Of a DNA stretch of 52,026 nt, positions 43,657 to 51,679 are shown one piece after another. The position numbers were made by a program, and so were the translations under genes. Position 1 is the first letter of the stretch; every line of letters starts with the position of its first letter. This DNA comes from RGIG5057 sp036653755 (lineage in GTDB: Bacteria; Bacillota; Clostridia; TANB77; CAG-465), in the NCBI GenBank assembly GCA_036653755.1, contig JAVVTJ010000004.1:1-52026 (forward strand), given 5' to 3'. The notes beneath the pieces were generated by a model that saw only the letters and a program-made list of their open reading frames with translations, ran no database searches and was not told where the DNA came from.

Positions 43657-44229
43657 CTACTTCATTATTTTATTTAAAATATTTATACTTACTAATCCTA
43701 CAATAAGTGAAACAGCTGTTACAATTAACACTGGAATCAATATATTCGTTGGATTTTTAGAACCATATAATGTTCTTAAAGCTATCATAGATGTAGGAAT
43801 TAATTGAAGTGAAGCAGTATTTATTAAAACAAATTTTGTCATATTATTACTTGCTTTATTAGATTTATTTATTTTATTCATCTCTTCCATAGCTTTAATT
43901 CCATTTACAGTAGCAGCATTTCCTATTCCTAATATATTACTTGTTATATTAAGTGATATGTTTTTTTTAGCTTTTGTTGTTAATTCATTTTTATTAAATA
44001 TTTTACATGTTATTTTATCTATAACATTTGATAATTTTTCTATTAATGAAGTATTTTCAAATATCTTAAAAATACCACTCCAAAAACAAAGCATACCAGC
44101 AAGAGTTAGTATATTTTCTATTGATGTTTTACTTTCATTTACGCAGGTAGAAAGTATAACATCTGGAATACCAGTTAAAAATGCGATAATAATACTTATT
44201 AATATAATAGAAGACCAAATTTTATTCAT
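43657..44229 (-). CDS. spmA: Spore maturation protein A
   Basis: SpmA, 190 residues, five or so membrane helices. Typical blocks are MLCFWSGIFKIFENTSLIEKL, NITSNILGIGNAATVNGIKAMEEM and FVLINTASLQLIPTSMIALR. AGGTGGAGTT precedes the ATG. It forms an operon with spmB, reading away from the divergent FTR-like mini-gene. Confidence 0.95.
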   Translation of the reverse strand: MNKIWSSIILISIIIAFLTGIPDVILSTCVNESKTSIENILTLAGMLCFWSGIFKIFENTSLIEKLSNVIDKITCKIFNKNELTTKAKKNISLNITSNILGIGNAATVNGIKAMEEMNKINKSNKASNNMTKFVLINTASLQLIPTSMIALRTLYGSKNPTNILIPVLIVTAVSLIVGLVSINILNKIMK

Positions 44230-44255
44230 AACTCCACCTTTATTTAAAATATATA

Positions 44256-44283
44256 TTTACTTTTTAAATATATGTGATATAAT
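44256..44283 (+). promoter_or_regulatory. Promoter of the FTR-like mini-gene
   Basis: TTTACT (44256-44261), 16 bases, TGATATAAT with the -10 at 44278-44283, some 43 bases before the ATG. Confidence 0.6.
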
Positions 44284-44326
44284 AAATATATATGAATATA
44301 TTATGTATATATGAGTAGGAGGCAAT

Positions 44327-44506
44327 ATGAAAGGTTATAGATTAAATAAAAATAGTGATTATGTTAAACAAATAATAGAAGGAATTCAAAAAAAAGATGG
44401 ACATTGTCCTTGTAGAGTAAATGCAGATGATACTACACTTTGCCCTTGTGATGAATTTATTGCAACTGGCATTTGTAAATGTAAATTATTTTTAAAAGAT
44501 GAATAA
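44327..44506 (+). CDS. Ferredoxin-thioredoxin reductase catalytic chain-like mini-protein
   Basis: The 59-residue gene starts ATG after AGGAGGCAAT. Six Cys occur in the order HCPCRV (27, 29), LCPCDEF (39, 41), CKCKLF (50, 52), the CxC-CPC-CxC pattern of the catalytic subunit of ferredoxin-thioredoxin reductases. There the Cys ligate a 4Fe-4S cluster and a redox-active disulfide. The protein is much shorter than plant-type enzymes but matches the stand-alone archaeal and clostridial versions. It has its own promoter and terminator and sits next to rubrerythrin and a PerR-type regulator, which suggests thiol or peroxide homeostasis. Confidence 0.85.
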   Translation: MKGYRLNKNSDYVKQIIEGIQKKDGHCPCRVNADDTTLCPCDEFIATGICKCKLFLKDE

Positions 44507-44507
44507 T

Positions 44508-44548
44508 AAAAAAAGAAAAATCTTAAAATTTAAGATTTTTCTTTTTTT
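44508..44548. terminator. Bidirectional terminator between the mini-gene and rubrerythrin
   Basis: Perfect 20-base arms 44508-44527 and 44529-44548; the core is AGAAAAATCTTAAA with A and T runs at the outer ends. Confidence 0.9.
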
Positions 44549-44552
44549 GTTA

Positions 44553-45092
44553 TTAATAATTTTTAACTTCTAACTCAAAATATGCTTGTGGATGTTTACA
44601 AACTGGGCATACCTTTGGAGCAATATTTCCTACATGTATATGTCCACAGTTTGAACATTTCCAAACCATAACATCATCTTTTTCAAATACTTTTCCTTCT
44701 TCTACATTTTTAAGTAATTCTAAATATCTTTCTTCATGTCCTTTTTCTATTTTAGCTACTTCAGAAAACCAAAATGCAATTTCATCAAATCCTTCTTCTT
44801 TAGCTTGTTTAGCAAATCCTGCATACATATCTGACCACTCATAATTTTCTCCAGCTGCAGCATCTTTTAAATTTTCAGTTGTTGATGGAACTTCACCACC
44901 ATGTAATAATTTAAACCACATTTTAGCATGTTCTTTTTCATTGCCAGCAGTTTCTTCAAATATTTTACCTATTTGTACATAACCATCTTTTGCTGCTTTT
45001 GAAGCATAATATGTGTACTTGTTTCTTGCTTGAGATTCACCTGCAAATGCTGCTAATAAATTAGCTTCTGTTTTTGTTCCTTTTAATTCCAT
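44553..45092 (-). CDS. rbr: Rubrerythrin
   Basis: Rubrerythrin reduces hydrogen peroxide in anaerobes with a diiron site and a rubredoxin centre. Ferritin-like part: FAGESQARNKYTYYASKA with metal Glu, FEETAGNEKEHAKMW, and the third Glu set in FSEVAKIEKGHEERYL. Rubredoxin-like end: WKCSNCGHIHVG and CPVCKHPQAYFE. The 179 residues are typical, as is the order diiron then rubredoxin. It lies 5 bases after the PerR-type gene, so the pair is cotranscribed and probably peroxide-induced. Confidence 0.97.
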   Translation of the reverse strand: MELKGTKTEANLLAAFAGESQARNKYTYYASKAAKDGYVQIGKIFEETAGNEKEHAKMWFKLLHGGEVPSTTENLKDAAAGENYEWSDMYAGFAKQAKEEGFDEIAFWFSEVAKIEKGHEERYLELLKNVEEGKVFEKDDVMVWKCSNCGHIHVGNIAPKVCPVCKHPQAYFELEVKNY

Positions 45093-45097
45093 AATTC

Positions 45098-45484
45098 TTA
45101 CTTCCCTTCTTTTAAATTACATTCATGACATATTCCATAAAAAGTTATATCTGAAGATTCAATATTATGTCCTACTTCATTAGATATGTTTTTATTTAAC
45201 ATATTTAATTCATCACTAAATATATCATACACTTGATTACATTTTTTACATATCATATGATAATGATTAGTTAATGTTTTATCAAATCTATCTGGTCTAT
45301 TATTGAGTGGTATTTTTTTAATTAAACCCATTTCATATAATATACTAATATTTCTATAAACTGTTCCTAAACTAATATTTGGAATTTTTTCTCTCATTGA
45401 AATATATATATCTTCAACCGTAGGATGACTATCAATATTTTTTATAATATTTAAAATTTCTTCTCTATGTTTTGAATATCTCAT
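45098..45484 (-). CDS. perR: PerR-type Fur family regulator
   Basis: Fur-family repressor of 128 residues. AAAGGAATTACAT precedes ATG 45484; the earlier TTG start of the open frame lies in the operator. A winged helix (HPTVEDIYISM, SLGTVYRNISILYEMGL) is followed by the metal domain. The regulatory ligands fit PerR rather than Fur: His of HPT, Asp of DRFD (the PerR-specific Asp), HYH and the Asp of VYDIF. The structural zinc site is CKKC plus CHEC. Encoded directly before rubrerythrin, under a promoter that runs into a 33-bp palindrome, so autoregulation by peroxide is likely. Confidence 0.92.
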   Translation of the reverse strand: MRYSKHREEILNIIKNIDSHPTVEDIYISMREKIPNISLGTVYRNISILYEMGLIKKIPLNNRPDRFDKTLTNHYHMICKKCNQVYDIFSDELNMLNKNISNEVGHNIESSDITFYGICHECNLKEGK

Positions 45485-45493
45485 ATGTAATTC

Positions 45494-45526
45494 CTTTCTA
45501 AATAGTAACAATTACTATTTAGAAAG
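45494..45526. promoter_or_regulatory. 33-bp perfect palindrome, probable PerR operator
   Basis: Arms of 15 bases (CTTTCTAAATAGTAA and TTACTATTTAGAAAG) around CAA. It begins at the base next to the -10 box and covers the expected transcription start. Inside it, TAGTAA-CAA-TTACTA has the AT-rich inverted form of PerR/Fur boxes. The arm on the gene side includes GAAAG of the ribosome site. Confidence 0.8.
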
Positions 45527-45555
45527 ATTATACTACACCATCTTTAAAATGTCAA
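45527..45555 (-). promoter_or_regulatory. Consensus promoter of the perR-rbr operon
   Basis: TTGACA (45550-45555), 17 bases, TATAAT (45527-45532); all twelve bases match consensus. It abuts the palindrome. Confidence 0.85.
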
Positions 45556-45574
45556 TAGTAATTAAATACATATT

Positions 45575-46690
45575 TTATAAATTATATAATTTATTTTCAA
45601 TATACACATATATCTCATCTAAACATTTATTTATATACGTTCTTGTTTCATCATTTAATGTAAGAAAATTCAGATATTTAGCCATATAGTTGTTTTTTAT
45701 TAATTTTTTTAATGTATATTTATATTGTATATCAAATACCATAGATAATCTAAGTATTACTTGTTCTGCTTTATTTTTTACAATATTAAAATTCATAGTT
45801 TGAAATTTTTTAAAAGTCTGTTTTACTTCATCAGAAATATACATTTCTTTTGTTACTTTATAATCATCTAAAAAAGTACCTTCACTTAATCTTTTAAAAA
45901 TATCTAATTTATCTGCGTCTCTTATAATTTGAGCATACATTTTTTCTGTTTCATTACAATCTTTAATTTCAAATTTATTATGATTTTTTACTGCTTTTAA
46001 AATTATATCATCAAACGATTTATCTAATATATATTCTCTAAGTAATCCAGATTTTAATATATCATATGCATAATCCCCATGATCCATAGGGTTATTATCT
46101 TCTAATTTAGAAAATTTTTGTACCTCTTCAAATCTACCTATATCATGCAAAATACCTATTAAATATGCCAAATATTTTCCTTCATTATCTAATTTTAAAC
46201 TTTTAGCTATATTAAAACAATTATTAGCAGTACAAAATGTATGATATTTTTTTATATTAACTATATAATTATTTTTATCATAATTTCCAACATAATTATT
46301 AAATGTATTCTTTATTTTATTTAGATCATATCCTTCAATATATGGAATAACTATTTCACTAAAATCTTCTTCTTTATTTTTCTTAAATTTTTCGTCATAT
46401 TTTTTTTGTGAATTAACTGTTATCTTTTCATATATATAACAAGATATAATTAATATACTAGAGATTATAATAGATATAGTACCAAATCCTAAAATACTAA
46501 TTATAACACCTATACTTGCAAATAAAATAGTTATATATTTACTTATTTTATTATTTTCTACTGAATTTAAATATATAAATGCAAGTAAAATTATTATATA
46601 CGTTGGTGTAATTATATTAACAAATTCTACAAAACTAAATATTATATTTATTAATACACAAATCCATAATGTTTTCTTTATTTTATTCAA
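45575..46690 (-). CDS. Membrane-anchored HD-domain phosphohydrolase
   Basis: The first 95 residues carry about four membrane helices. The rest is an HD domain: KYHTFCTANNCFNIAKSLKL (first His), LIGILHDIGRFEEVQ (HD pair), NPMDHGDYAYDIL (later His), KNHNKF, and RDADKLDIFKRL (Asp). This ligand set fits a metal-dependent phosphohydrolase acting on a nucleotide or phosphodiester; the substrate is unknown. Two TTG codons are possible: the first (46699) touches AAAGGAAG, while the second (46690) is 9 bases away and is preferred. A terminator lies upstream, so it should have its own promoter. Confidence 0.85.
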   Translation of the reverse strand: MNKIKKTLWICVLINIIFSFVEFVNIITPTYIIILLAFIYLNSVENNKISKYITILFASIGVIISILGFGTISIIISSILIISCYIYEKITVNSQKKYDEKFKKNKEEDFSEIVIPYIEGYDLNKIKNTFNNYVGNYDKNNYIVNIKKYHTFCTANNCFNIAKSLKLDNEGKYLAYLIGILHDIGRFEEVQKFSKLEDNNPMDHGDYAYDILKSGLLREYILDKSFDDIILKAVKNHNKFEIKDCNETEKMYAQIIRDADKLDIFKRLSEGTFLDDYKVTKEMYISDEVKQTFKKFQTMNFNIVKNKAEQVILRLSMVFDIQYKYTLKKLIKNNYMAKYLNFLTLNDETRTYINKCLDEIYVYIENKLYNL

Positions 46691-46782
46691 TACTATCAAC
46701 TTCCTTTATATAACATTAACTATATTTACTTAATTTACTATTTTTTTATATTATAACATATAAATAATTATAAAGCAATAAC

Positions 46783-46810
46783 AAAAAAGCAGTAAATATA
46801 TATTACTGCT
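46783..46810 (-). terminator. Terminator downstream of the AlbA_2 gene region
   Basis: Reading leftwards, AGCAGTAA pairs with TTACTGCT around 7 bases, followed by TTTTTGTTATTG. Confidence 0.8.
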
Positions 46811-46814
46811 ATCT

Positions 46815-47040
46815 TCGGGTGTTTGTCAATAAAATCAGTCAAATTAATCTTTTTTACGAGATAACTGTTAATGTCATATAAAAATATATTTTTTTAAAAA
46901 TAATAACCTGAATTTGCCAAGTAAAAAATTTAAATAATGGAATACAATATTTAATATTATATTACTTTTTTGTGTTAGTAAAAAGTACATAACTATAGAA
47001 TTTTGCAATTCTCATTTTTATGTACTTTTATTATATCATT
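46815..47040. repeat. 226-bp direct repeat, copy 1
   Basis: Identical over its full length to 49289-49514, offset 2474 bp. On the minus strand it begins with a hairpin (AAAAGTACATAA with TTATGTACTTTT, enclosing AGAATT/AAATTCT) that acts as terminator for the upstream minus-strand gene. It ends at GACAAACACCCGA. Together with the terminator on its left this accounts for the 390-base gap between genes; I see no gene in it. Confidence 0.97.
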
Positions 47041-47055
47041 ATCAGTTTTATTTAT

Positions 47056-47082
47056 TGTCGCGAATTTGTCGCGAATTTGTCG
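47056..47082. repeat. 11-bp tandem repeat beside the AlbA_2 gene
   Basis: TGTCGCGAATT occurs twice in tandem followed by TGTCG, eight bases after the stop of the AlbA_2 gene. It is GC-richer than its surroundings. Confidence 0.7.
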
Positions 47083-47089
47083 TAAATAA

Positions 47090-48445
47090 TTATTTTAATT
47101 TAAATATTATATTTTTTGAACCTCCACTTGATTCAATAATACTTTTTTCCACTAGCTTACTTAATATTCTTTGTGAAGTTCTTGCATTAATTTTTAATAA
47201 TTTATCTACTTGTTTCCTTGCAATTGTTTGATTTTTTTCTAAATATAAAATTATTTGTTTTTCTTGTTCTGAAAATATATTTATATCAAATTTTCTAATA
47301 TACTCTAACTCTACATCTTTTCTCCAAAATCTAACAACGAATCCAGTTTTTTCTTTTATAAAATCAACTTTTATATTTGCCTCTTTACATAGATCATTTA
47401 TTCTTTTTAATCCTGTACCAAAAGCCTCAATATCTTCACTTAAATAGATAGTATCTGCTAGTAATTGATTACGACAAATGCTTCTTCCACCACCTTTTAA
47501 ATAATCTTCTATTTTATACTCACTGTTAAATTCTCCAGGATTATAAATCTCTATTCTATCTTTAAAAATACATACTTCATTAGCAATTGGTGATAACATA
47601 TCTCTATGTATAAATGAGTTTAAAAGTGCTTCTCGATAAGCATTGAATGGTATTTCAGGTATTTCTTCTCTTTTTAGTCCTAATTTCGAGCCATTTGGAA
47701 ATTCTACTTTCCATTTCGTATTGTTTCTAAAATACAATTCACAAGTATTTAAAGCTTCATATAAATTAGTTTTTATATAATTCATATCATTTATTGTGTT
47801 TTTTGTATCAGTAGCAAAAACTCCCATTTTTACTGGTAATTTAGCTTTTTTAGAAAAAGCTATGTGCCCTGCATTTAATATATTATTTTCTTTAAGTAGA
47901 TTTAATCTATTTGTTGTATCTCTAATATCTTTCCACTCAAATTTTATTCTTTTAGTTTCTACTCCTTTTATATGAAAAGGTTTTAATATATCTTCATCTA
48001 TATCTTCTATACTACTTTCGCTAATTTCTTTATCCCAGTTATTAGTGGATTTTTTATGAAATAATTTTTCTAATTCTTTAGTTGTCACTTTTTTATCTTC
48101 ATCAGCAACACGAATTCTATATTCACCATAAGCCGAATATGGTGTGTCCACTCCTGTAAATTCAACTAATATTATATGCTTATCATTTATAATTTGATCT
48201 GTTATTGTTGGAAATATTTTAGGCTCAATAAAATTAGCGACTTCCTGCGATATTTCACGAAGTGTTTTATCACTTACTTGTTGTCCTATTATTGTTCCAT
48301 CATTTTTAATACCAAAGTATAAGCTACCTTTATTGTGCTTATTTAGGATAGAAGCTATCGAAATAATTCCCTCTTTTAATTCTCCTGTAGTTTTTTTATA
48401 CTCAACAGTTTCACATTCTATTTCTTTTAATTTATTAGTTATCAT
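47090..48445 (-). CDS. AlbA_2/Schlafen-like ATP-binding regulator
   Basis: The 451 residues begin with an AlbA_2 (divergent AAA-4, Schlafen-type) domain: ETVEYKKTTGELKEGIISIA and KGSLYFGIKNDGTIIG, about 10-130. A GHKL-like ATP-binding region follows at about 260-370 (FNAYREALLNSFIHRD, DRIEIYNPGEF, EAFGTGLKRI). Then comes a winged helix near the end (IARKQVDKLLKINARTSQRIL). Such proteins are annotated as putative transcriptional regulators or RecG-like and are common in mobile or defence regions. ATG follows AAAGGATGGTGTAA. It is the only intact larger gene between the two 226-bp repeats. Confidence 0.88.
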   Translation of the reverse strand: MITNKLKEIECETVEYKKTTGELKEGIISIASILNKHNKGSLYFGIKNDGTIIGQQVSDKTLREISQEVANFIEPKIFPTITDQIINDKHIILVEFTGVDTPYSAYGEYRIRVADEDKKVTTKELEKLFHKKSTNNWDKEISESSIEDIDEDILKPFHIKGVETKRIKFEWKDIRDTTNRLNLLKENNILNAGHIAFSKKAKLPVKMGVFATDTKNTINDMNYIKTNLYEALNTCELYFRNNTKWKVEFPNGSKLGLKREEIPEIPFNAYREALLNSFIHRDMLSPIANEVCIFKDRIEIYNPGEFNSEYKIEDYLKGGGRSICRNQLLADTIYLSEDIEAFGTGLKRINDLCKEANIKVDFIKEKTGFVVRFWRKDVELEYIRKFDINIFSEQEKQIILYLEKNQTIARKQVDKLLKINARTSQRILSKLVEKSIIESSGGSKNIIFKLK

Positions 48446-48523
48446 TTACACCATCCTTTCTATATCTTAATTTTCACGAATATCATTATATTTTAATTTC
48501 TTACATTATTAATATAATTATTT

Positions 48524-48739
48524 TTATAATTCTTTTGTATAAAGTTCTCCCTCTCCACCCTCATTTTTTTCAATAATCTGTGTAAATTTAAATCCTATTT
48601 TTTTATAAAAATCTGGTGCTTGATCTGTCCATATATATACATTTTTATATTTCAAAGAGCCTAGTACTTTCATAGCTTTATTAATTAATATTTTACCATA
48701 TCCTTTTCCTCTAAACTCTTCAAATATCCAGAGAAAGAA
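48524..48739 (-). pseudogene. Amino-truncated GNAT acetyltransferase
   Basis: About 70 codons read WIFEEFRGKGYGKILINKAM, then KNVYIWTDQAPDFYKKIGFKF and end GELYTKEL. RGKGYG is the acetyl-CoA loop, and the DQAPDFYKKIGF block is the family's carboxyl end. The whole amino half is missing. Homology stops at about 48737, exactly where bases resembling the interior of the 226-bp repeat begin. No start codon is available. The gene was evidently cut by the event that placed the repeat-like sequence there. Confidence 0.8.
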
Positions 48740-48790
48740 CTGTTAATGTCAATATAAAAATGTAATTATTTTTCAAAATAATAGTGTCAT
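48737..48790. repeat. Degenerate partial copy of the 226-bp repeat
   Basis: AACTGTTAATGTCA, then TATAAAAAT and TTTTTCAAAATAATA, follow the interior of the perfect copies (their AACTGTTAATGTCATATAAA and onward) with several changes. It abuts the broken GNAT gene. Confidence 0.55.
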
Positions 48791-48839
48791 TAAATGTGAA
48801 TATTATCTTACATAAAATAGAGTAAAATTTAATTATAAT

Positions 48840-49082
48840 TTATACAATTATTACATATTTACAAACTTTGTTTATATGATATACTAAAATTGATCCCCCT
48901 ATGATATAATATCTAGAATTTCTAACTGATGGTATATGATAGTTTCTTATATTTGGCTTGTTATAAAATTCAAATATTTTGTCTTTAAAATATTTTGATA
49001 AATAATACTTAATTTTATGTTTTTGATGATCTAATTATTTCGTAAAACCTCGTTCTTTACGTATTGGTAATGTATCATTCAT
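48840..49082 (-). pseudogene. Unrecognised coding remnant with an in-frame stop
   Basis: From ATG 49082 the frame gives MNDTLPIRKERGFTK, then TAA, then 65 or so further open codons (HKIKYYLSKYFKDKIFEFYN, HIPSVRNSRYYIIGGSILVY) to TAA at 48840. The amino-acid make-up is protein-like, but I cannot name a family and there is no good ribosome site. It may be debris of the mobile region. Confidence 0.3.
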
Positions 49083-49095
49083 CTCAATATATAAT

Positions 49096-49272
49096 TCAAT
49101 TAATTAAACTTCCTATATGATAATCTATTTTATATCTTATTCTTTTTTCATGATTACTTATTAGGCTTAATACATACTCTATATCATCAAGTTCATTTTT
49201 CTTAATATTTATTGTTAGTTTTAATGCCTTATTCTGAACTTCTATATCAATTACATTATTTTTTCCCAACAT
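49096..49272 (-). CDS. 58-residue hypothetical protein
   Basis: ATG 49272 lies 8 bases after AAAGGTG. The product starts MLGKNNVIDIEVQNKALKLT, continues NELDDIEYVLSLISNHEKRI and ends HIGSLIN. It is a small alpha/beta protein without membrane segments or known motif. Its ribosome site lies directly beside the edge of repeat copy 2, so the repeat may supply its promoter (TTGACT or TTGACA occur near that edge). It could be the intact first gene or a fragment of a longer one. Confidence 0.5.
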   Translation of the reverse strand: MLGKNNVIDIEVQNKALKLTINIKKNELDDIEYVLSLISNHEKRIRYKIDYHIGSLIN

Positions 49273-49288
49273 ATGTTATACACCTTTA

Positions 49289-49514
49289 TCGGGTGTTTGT
49301 CAATAAAATCAGTCAAATTAATCTTTTTTACGAGATAACTGTTAATGTCATATAAAAATATATTTTTTTAAAAATAATAACCTGAATTTGCCAAGTAAAA
49401 AATTTAAATAATGGAATACAATATTTAATATTATATTACTTTTTTGTGTTAGTAAAAAGTACATAACTATAGAATTTTGCAATTCTCATTTTTATGTACT
49501 TTTATTATATCATT
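49289..49514. repeat. 226-bp direct repeat, copy 2
   Basis: Perfect copy of 46815-47040. Its right end contains the stop codon TGA of the 403-codon membrane protein (49510-49512) and the terminator-like hairpin for that gene. Confidence 0.97.
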
Positions 49515-50721
49515 GTATCAACTCTAATATAGTTAAATCTTGCGTTGACTTGTATCTTACTTTATTAATTTTATAAATTAACGCATCTTTAAATTCTTTT
49601 TCTAAAATACTATTCTTTAGAGCCAATAAATTCAACTCTATAAATCTTGGAATATACTCAAAGCTTGCTTCGTTAGCTTCATCGTACCTAATGTCTACTA
49701 TTTTCTCTAATTTACATCCTTTTGATATCAAATAACTCACTCTTTCATCAAATTCTTTTATTTTTTCTGCCGTCGCTTTATTTAAAGTTGATGTTTTATT
49801 CAATTTAGTAGCATTTATACCATATTCGAATAATAAACTTTCAATAACATATGATTCACTATTTGGTAATATTCCTAATTTTTTTATTATTTCATATATT
49901 TTTTGCATATCAGTAGTAAATAGATTAGGGGCTTCCGATAATATTTTACAATTATTACTATCTATTAATATATTAATTAGTTTCTCTAATTCAGCTTCAT
50001 CAAAATTATATAATTTTTGAATTTTTTTGTTTTGATTTTTAATAATAAATATATGTTTTTCATTATCAGAATTAATTTCTGTTCCTTTTGCAATATCGTT
50101 AATCAAATTAACAAGTGCTTTTTCATCAGCATTTATATCTATTGTTATTTCATACTTTTTTATTGAATCATATGTTACATATTCTCCTATATATCTTTTT
50201 ACTACATCTTTACCAATATATTTCCACATTGAAACTTCTTCATTTCTATATCTACAAGCATATTTATTGTTTTCTATTTCGTTCTTATCTATCAAGAATG
50301 AAATATACCTAGAAAATATTAAATATATTAATGTCAGTAAAAATGTCAACCCTAATATTAATATTTGTTTTTTATTTTCAGTTAATTTAATTTTCTTAGT
50401 GATTGATTTATTAACTATTTGTTTGATAATAATATAAAATAATATTGCAAATGGAATTAGTAACATCATTAGTAATACAAATATTATTCCATATTCTCCT
50501 AAATATTTAAATAAATTTTCAAATCCAATCCCAAAAAGCATAAATATCCAAACTATTGGAATTACAAATACACCTAATTTCAGTAACATTTTATAAAATG
50601 CAAAATCTACTGTCGTAATATAAATACTATTTTGATTTTGCTTTTTTTCTGCAATAATTGCAAATATCCCCAATATCCAAAAACAAAAACTAATTTCAAA
50701 TATTCCCAAAAACATTTCCAT
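49510..50721 (-). CDS. Four-helix membrane protein with a large soluble tail, function unknown
   Basis: Start ATG 50721, 7 bases after AAGGGAG (TTG 50742 is upstream of that site and rejected), gives 403 residues. Four membrane helices lie in the first 145 (MFLGIFEISFCFWILGIF, LKLGVFVIPIVWIFMLFG, IIFVLLMMLLIPFAILFY, ILGLTFLLTLIYLIF). A tail of about 250 residues of mixed alpha/beta follows, with EITIDINADEKALVNLINDI and a helical end (SESYVIESLLFEYGINA). I recognise no family. It is paired with the gene to its right on the same strand and ends within repeat copy 2. The tRNA-side location suggests an accessory gene. Confidence 0.7.
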   Translation of the reverse strand: MEMFLGIFEISFCFWILGIFAIIAEKKQNQNSIYITTVDFAFYKMLLKLGVFVIPIVWIFMLFGIGFENLFKYLGEYGIIFVLLMMLLIPFAILFYIIIKQIVNKSITKKIKLTENKKQILILGLTFLLTLIYLIFSRYISFLIDKNEIENNKYACRYRNEEVSMWKYIGKDVVKRYIGEYVTYDSIKKYEITIDINADEKALVNLINDIAKGTEINSDNEKHIFIIKNQNKKIQKLYNFDEAELEKLINILIDSNNCKILSEAPNLFTTDMQKIYEIIKKLGILPNSESYVIESLLFEYGINATKLNKTSTLNKATAEKIKEFDERVSYLISKGCKLEKIVDIRYDEANEASFEYIPRFIELNLLALKNSILEKEFKDALIYKINKVRYKSTQDLTILELIQ

Positions 50722-50827
50722 ATTAAAGCTCCCTTTTTTCAAATACTTATCATTAAATTACAATATAAAATACATTTTAGAATTGCATTTACATTTTAAT
50801 TTGTTTTTTATATGTAGTAATTTTACT

Positions 50828-51526
50828 CTAAATGCCATTATTTAATGTTCCTATCATTTTTACAATTCCATTAAACAAGTAATTTGTCGGCGAAAACACT
50901 GTGCTAACATTTGCTAAAATAGTTGTGATATCAGCTCCAACACTAATTAAATCTCTAGCAACATTCTTGGTTTCAAAATAATTTTTATCATTTTTAAATT
51001 GTTCTTTAATTTTTTTTATAATAGCTTTTTGATTTTTTTCATTTTCACAGTATATTGCTAATTCAATAAATACTTCTACTCTTAATTGTAATATTTTTTT
51101 ATTCAGTTGTATTTCTATATAATTATTTGTAGATTCAATAAAATTCTGAATTTCATAGTATAAATTTGGATCCGGAATATTAATAATTATTTTTTTAGAT
51201 GCATTATCATATTTTGCGGTATCTAATAATATTGCTAGTGATTTTTGCCAATCAAATTTTATTGGATATTTTAATTGTTTTTTTATTTTTAAATTATCTA
51301 CTCTCATTTGAGTAATACCTAACTCTTTGCTTATTTTATAATTAGAAATGTTATTATAATTTAATTCGCTATCGTTAGACTCGTTTTTTATTAATTTATC
51401 AATATAAATACTGAACATTAATAATTCTATTTCGCTTTTAGACATTTCCCCAAAATTACATTCATAAAACATTTTAGTTATTTTATCAAAATTTTCTATT
51501 TTTTCTTTATCTGTAAATTGCAACAT
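50828..51526 (-). CDS. Putative DNA-binding protein with a hydrophobic tail, function unknown
   Basis: The 232 residues have a helical amino part including a helix-turn-helix-like NYKISKELGITQMRVDNLKIK at about 65-85. A central charged region follows, with a beta segment (KKIIINIPDPNLYYEIQNFI). A long Lys/Glu helix precedes the weakly hydrophobic end VGADITTILANVSTVFSPTNYLF. AGAAGGTGATAAT precedes ATG. It starts the two-gene unit with the 4-TM protein (106 bases between) right beside a tRNA gene. I cannot name its family with confidence. Confidence 0.7.
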   Translation of the reverse strand: MLQFTDKEKIENFDKITKMFYECNFGEMSKSEIELLMFSIYIDKLIKNESNDSELNYNNISNYKISKELGITQMRVDNLKIKKQLKYPIKFDWQKSLAILLDTAKYDNASKKIIINIPDPNLYYEIQNFIESTNNYIEIQLNKKILQLRVEVFIELAIYCENEKNQKAIIKKIKEQFKNDKNYFETKNVARDLISVGADITTILANVSTVFSPTNYLFNGIVKMIGTLNNGI

Positions 51527-51679
51527 ATTATCACCTTCTAAAATATACTTGTTTTAACAAATAATTTATATTTATTAACTTACTATTTTATTAGTATAAA
51601 TCAACATTTTGATTGTTTTGTTTTTTTATAGTTCTTTTGTGTAAATAGTCATAAGTAACTTCTATTTACTTTAAATAGC

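Noticed and set aside
45494..45526. RNA hairpin sequestering the perR ribosome site (thermometer)
   Set aside because: The expected transcript start lies inside the palindrome, so most of one arm would not be in the RNA; a DNA operator fits better.
46815..49514. Complete insertion sequence or MITE between the 226-bp repeats
   Set aside because: No transposase is present and the repeat's two ends are not inverted copies of each other.
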